Shown: positions 5,746 through 8,336 of the stretch, in pieces
Layout: each line of letters starts with the position of its first letter
How positions within the stretch are numbered: position 1 is the first letter of the stretch
NCBI GenBank assembly: GCA_001775355.1
Contig: MEWM01000017.1
Location: 5,128 to 13,463, forward strand
Direction of reading: 5' to 3'
Length of the DNA: 8,336 nt
Source of the DNA: a candidate division Zixibacteria bacterium RBG_16_43_9
GTDB lineage: Bacteria > Zixibacteria > MSB-5A5 > RBG-16-43-9
Made by a program: the position numbers and the translations under genes
Notes under the pieces: generated by a model
Told to the model about the DNA's origin: nothing
Database searches by the model: none
What the model saw: the letters and a program-made list of their open reading frames with translations, nothing else

Positions 5746-6785
5746 TTAGATTTCAGCTTTTGAGAGATCTCCCTCTGCAGGCCCTTAACTTTATCCAGAA
5801 ATGGCTCTGCATAATCGTTGCCTTTGACTTCAGGCTCAAGCTGGATAGCTCGATTTAACTCCTGCTGAGCAGATTGAAGATTTCCCAGGTTAAAATTGGT
5901 AAAAGCCAGCCAGTAGCGGCATTCGTATTCGCCAGCCGGATCATAATAAGGTGAAGATTTTAAAACATTCAACAGATACAAAAAGGTATTCTGGGCCTCA
6001 TCCCAGTTTTTCAAACCGATATAAGCATAAGCAATCATCCAGAGCCGGAAAGGATTATCCGGGTTCACTTTTTTTACCTCCTCACCCCATTTTATGACCG
6101 AGGGATAATCTTTTTCCTCCAGATAGATTCTCAGAAGAGACATGGCTGCTTCGGTATTAGCGTACTTTCCTTTCTGGATGGCGATCATAGTCTCCTGAAT
6201 CCCTTTTTTCCTTTCGTCTCCGAAAAAAGGAAGCCACCAGAAAAGCTTGGATTTGGCGCTTTTCCAGTAATGATAAGCCCCTACTCCGTAATAGGCATCG
6301 TAAAGTTGCGGGTCGAGCTCCAGAGCCTTTTTCAGATGGGAATAAGCGTTTCCGCCGTCCCTAAATGCGCCCCACCAGTTTCCCCTGAAAGAGCGGTAGA
6401 TTCCCCTGTAGCCTAAAGCCCCTCCCAAGTAAAAGTGTTCTGATGCCGAGTTCGGGTTTTCATCCACCTTTGCATTCCCTTTTTTAATAGCCAGGTTGAT
6501 GTATTTCTCAAACTCCGCATTATATTTTTCATTTCTGTAATCATCGATCAACCCTTGCAGAGAAGCTCCTACAAAAAAGTACCCGGCCGGCTCGTCCGGG
6601 TATAACTCGATTACCTTTTTGAATTCCGCTATCCCCTGATCGAACTTATCCCGGCGGATGAAATCCACTCCGCGGACGATTATAGAGTCCAGATCTGGCT
6701 TGATTTCTTCGGCAAAGGCAGGCTCAAGGTAAGATAAGAAAACGATTGTTAAACAGAGAGAAAATCTGGAAATAATTTTCAGCAT
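5742..6785 (-). CDS. Secreted TPR-repeat protein A
   Basis: This 347-residue exported protein has a signal peptide of about 25 residues (hydrophobic 8-20, cleavage after AFA). TPR-like units include 34-72 (GVDFIRRDKFDQGIAEFKKV...DEPAGYFFVG), 117-168, 211-241, 247-275 and 288-318, the last a good match to the canonical repeat (LGNLQSAQQELNRAIQLEP, 300-318). The block DAYYGVGAYHYW (163-174) plus WLPFFGDERKKG (184-195) matches the next gene; over a 38-residue window spanning it, 25 positions are identical. I start at ATG 6785 because GGAG sits five bases upstream of it. The GTG two codons earlier (6791) would overlap that site. The gene follows the PH-like membrane gene by 15 bases. Function is unknown; an envelope scaffold or lipoprotein-independent periplasmic adaptor is plausible. 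Confidence 0.88.
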   Translation of the reverse strand: MLKIISRFSLCLTIVFLSYLEPAFAEEIKPDLDSIIVRGVDFIRRDKFDQGIAEFKKVIELYPDEPAGYFFVGASLQGLIDDYRNEKYNAEFEKYINLAIKKGNAKVDENPNSASEHFYLGGALGYRGIYRSFRGNWWGAFRDGGNAYSHLKKALELDPQLYDAYYGVGAYHYWKSAKSKLFWWLPFFGDERKKGIQETMIAIQKGKYANTEAAMSLLRIYLEEKDYPSVIKWGEEVKKVNPDNPFRLWMIAYAYIGLKNWDEAQNTFLYLLNVLKSSPYYDPAGEYECRYWLAFTNFNLGNLQSAQQELNRAIQLEPEVKGNDYAEPFLDKVKGLQREISQKLKSK

Positions 6786-6800
6786 ATCCACTCCATAAGT

Positions 6801-7271
6801 TCAAAAATCAGCCTGTCCGGTGAGCAGGTCCGAAGTAAGTTTGTCTATTTCAGCATTTTTGGATTGGTTATGAATGTCTTTTAAAAAATGGTAATAGTCC
6901 TCTATATAGGAGAAGACTCTGAGCTCCTTTTTCTCTGAACTTATACGGGTGGTTTTTAAGAGATCGAAAATCCCGTATTCCTGGGTGGTGATTTTCTGGA
7001 TGCTCTTCCAGGATAGACTTTTCACCTTAGATCTGAAAAGCGTATTCAGACTGAGTTCTTCCCGGTCTAAGATCAAGAGATGTCGCCTATAATCTAAATA
7101 AGTTAAAAAGGAGATTAAAATGAAGATCAAAAAGGAAATAAGGCTAAAAGTGAAAGAGGACTTGAAGCTGAAGATTGAAAACAGAAGAAAAAATAACCCG
7201 GTAAGGTAAAAGACCAATCTCAACTCAGTCCCGTAATAACGATAAACAATTGTGTCCTCAGTTATTTCCAT
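6801..7271 (-). CDS. Small membrane protein with two helices and a bacterial PH-like C-terminal domain
   Basis: This 156-residue protein has a short N-terminal strand (TIVYRYYG), two hydrophobic helices (about 18-35 and 39-58) and a basic turn DYRRH (60-64). A beta-rich part follows, with the pattern LLILDREELSLNTLFRSK and SWKSIQKI (65-94) typical of the bacterial PH-like domains attached to paired membrane helices (YcxB/YdbS type). A charged helical tail runs from 122 to 156. Assignment is by pattern only. The PH-like domain should face the cytoplasm. No strong ribosome site precedes the ATG. It is first in the operon with the two exported TPR proteins, which suggests a shared envelope role. 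What it binds is unknown. Confidence 0.7.
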   Translation of the reverse strand: MEITEDTIVYRYYGTELRLVFYLTGLFFLLFSIFSFKSSFTFSLISFLIFILISFLTYLDYRRHLLILDREELSLNTLFRSKVKSLSWKSIQKITTQEYGIFDLLKTTRISSEKKELRVFSYIEDYYHFLKDIHNQSKNAEIDKLTSDLLTGQADF

Positions 7272-7334
7272 TTTGAGAACTTAAATCATTTTCGTTAAAA
7301 AGCAAGATTTTTGTTGTAGTGACTGTTGGTCGTT

Positions 7335-7356
7335 CCCGCCTTGAGGGCAAGGCGGG
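7335..7356. repeat. Hairpin with CAAGGCGGGAACGACCAACAG flank (second repeat family)
   Basis: CCCGCCTT (7335-7342) pairs exactly with AAGGCGGG (7349-7356). On the minus strand the stem is followed by GAACGACCAACAG, nearly the same as GAACGAAGAACAG at 127-139 after the hairpin 108-129. This is a dispersed repeat upstream of the membrane-protein operon; whether it is transcribed with it is unknown. Confidence 0.6.
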
Positions 7357-7371
7357 GTTACTATATATTTT

Positions 7372-7448
7372 TCGTAGCGCGACCCTTTTCCTATTAACGG
7401 ATCCGTAGGACAGGGTCGCTCGGGCGAGGCTAAAGACTCGCACTACGA
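7372..7448. repeat. Palindromic element B (same family as element A)
   Basis: The ends are TCGTAGCGCGA (7372-7382) and TCGCACTACGA (7438-7448), matching the ends of the element at 711-773 with one change. Arm 1 is GCGACCC (7379-7385) with GGGTCGC (7413-7419), closing a 27-base loop that contains CGGATCCGTAGGA. Arm 2 has a short GCGAG/CTCGC stem (5 bp). The right end supplies the last Ser codon and TAG of the ilvC-family gene on the minus strand. Confidence 0.8.
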
Positions 7449-8336
7449 TAATAATTTATTCAATCTCTCCCAGGTTTTCTGCAGCAGATGGCTTTCCCAG
7501 TATCTTTTCATCCTTTTATAGTTTTTCATCCCTTTTTCATATTCCTTCATCCATTTTCTGGCAAAATTCCCGTTTTTAATCTCAGATAAAACCTTCTTCA
7601 TCTGTTTTTTATTTATGACCTTTTTACCTGAGACATAAGAACCGAACTCTGCGGTCTGGCTGATTCTCTGGAACATCCCGGCTATCCCGTATTTCTTGAC
7701 AAGTTCGACTATTAAGTCCAATTGATGCACGCACTCCAAATAGGCATTTTCAGGTGACAAGCCGGACTCAACCAAAGTCTCAAATCCAGATTTCAAAAGC
7801 TCAGAAAGTCCCCCACACAAAACTGCCTGCTCGCCGAACAAATCTCCGATGGCTTCGTCTTTGAATGTAGTCAACATTGCCCCGACTTTAGTCGAGCCGA
7901 TTCCTTTGGCATAGGCAAGTGCTTTATCCAGAGCCTTTCCGGAATAATCCTGTTCCACCGCGATAAAAGATGTAACCCCTTTTCCTTCCAAAAAAAGTTT
8001 TCGAACAAGCTCTCCTGGACCGTGTGGAGCTACTAAGATGACATCAATGTTCTCCGGAGGTTTTATCAGCTTGAAATAGATGCTGTAAGCATGGGCAAAG
8101 ACTAAAGTTTTTCCAGGAGAGAGATTTTTATGGATGCTTTGCTCATAAAGCTCTTTATGTTTATGGTCAGGTGCTAAGACTGAAATTATTTCTCCTTTTT
8201 TGACTGCATCTTCAGGAGAAAATACTTTGAAACCGTCTTTAACTGCGATTTTTCTATCCTTGCTTTTTGAGGGAAGCCCGATTATCACCCCAAGGCCTGA
8301 TTCTCTTAGATTCAGAGCCTGTGCCCTTCCCTGGCT
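7443..8336 (-). CDS. ilvC: Ketol-acid reductoisomerase (IlvC) homologue, class I, 5' end outside the window, atypical active site
   Basis: The visible 297 residues begin in the Rossmann motif (SQGRAQALNLRESG). By comparison with class I enzymes, about 25 N-terminal residues are missing. KARI performs the alkyl migration and NAD(P)H reduction that make dihydroxy-isovalerate and dihydroxy-methylvalerate in branched-chain amino acid synthesis. Counting from the first visible codon, kept features are catalytic-site H82 (class I H107), metal ligands D165 and E169 in GDLFGEQ, E201, and the TAEFG segment. Three normally conserved positions differ: PKGPG is PHGPG (H105 for K130), the fourth metal ligand Glu230 is Q205, and HGFNIHF is HAYSIYF. 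The cofactor loop LPSKSKDRK has Asp (27) where NADPH enzymes usually have Ser. A specialised or inactive paralogue is possible, so the gene symbol marks family, not proven activity. Its TAG lies in element B. GTG 8288 is internal, not the start. Confidence 0.9.
   Translation of the reverse strand, partial: SQGRAQALNLRESGLGVIIGLPSKSKDRKIAVKDGFKVFSPEDAVKKGEIISVLAPDHKHKELYEQSIHKNLSPGKTLVFAHAYSIYFKLIKPPENIDVILVAPHGPGELVRKLFLEGKGVTSFIAVEQDYSGKALDKALAYAKGIGSTKVGAMLTTFKDEAIGDLFGEQAVLCGGLSELLKSGFETLVESGLSPENAYLECVHQLDLIVELVKKYGIAGMFQRISQTAEFGSYVSGKKVINKKQMKKVLSEIKNGNFARKWMKEYEKGMKNYKRMKRYWESHLLQKTWERLNKLLS

Noticed and set aside
7258..7443. Minus-strand 61-codon open frame between the ilvC homologue and the PH-like gene
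   Set aside because: It runs through element B and the second hairpin repeat and overlaps the start of the PH-like gene; the content is repeat-derived.

Overview
The window is bacterial chromosome, probably from an uncultivated lineage. Most genes carry Shine-Dalgarno-like motifs (AAGGAGG type), there are ATG, GTG and TTG starts, base composition is moderate, and the gaps between genes are full of palindromic repeats. No rRNA, tRNA, insertion sequence, phage gene or CRISPR array is visible. The phylum cannot be fixed from this sequence. Secreted TPR protein pairs and repeat-filled gaps recall candidate phyla of the FCB group, but that is only an impression.

Left part, + strand: a small flavodoxin-fold NADPH-dependent FMN reductase-like gene (144-716); a 327-base gene-free stretch of palindromic elements and AT-rich leader; a PLP-dependent beta-eliminating lyase of the tyrosine phenol-lyase/tryptophanase family (1044-2489); a DUF488 (YeaO-like) gene broken by one in-frame amber codon (2657-3010); a DUF2249 gene (3134-3376); and a DMT/EamA-type membrane transporter starting at TTG with a very histidine-rich C-terminal tail (3475-4545).

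Right part, - strand, convergent with the left: a compact three-gene operon of a two-helix membrane protein with a PH-like tail (7271-6801), then two tandem paralogous secreted TPR proteins (6785-5742 and 5745-4669) joined by an ATGA overlap. Upstream lies the 3' 297 codons of an ilvC-family gene (ketol-acid reductoisomerase) running off the right edge. Its fold and most motifs are kept, but three normally invariant active-site residues differ.

All the longer gaps between genes hold structured repeats. One family is bounded by CGTAG...CTACG, contains two inner hairpins and often carries a CCGTAGG core. Two copies supply the TAG stop codon of the gene they abut (FMN reductase and ilvC homologue). 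A second hairpin family, followed by GGGAACGA..AACAG, occurs near both ends of the window.

The genes do not form one obvious pathway. Tyrosine phenol-lyase would make pyruvate and ammonia from tyrosine, and the transporter tail suggests divalent-metal handling. The points most worth following up are the divergent KARI active site, the repeat family that forms gene ends, the TPR pair with its own conserved block, and the lyase with a lost cofactor-contacting arginine.
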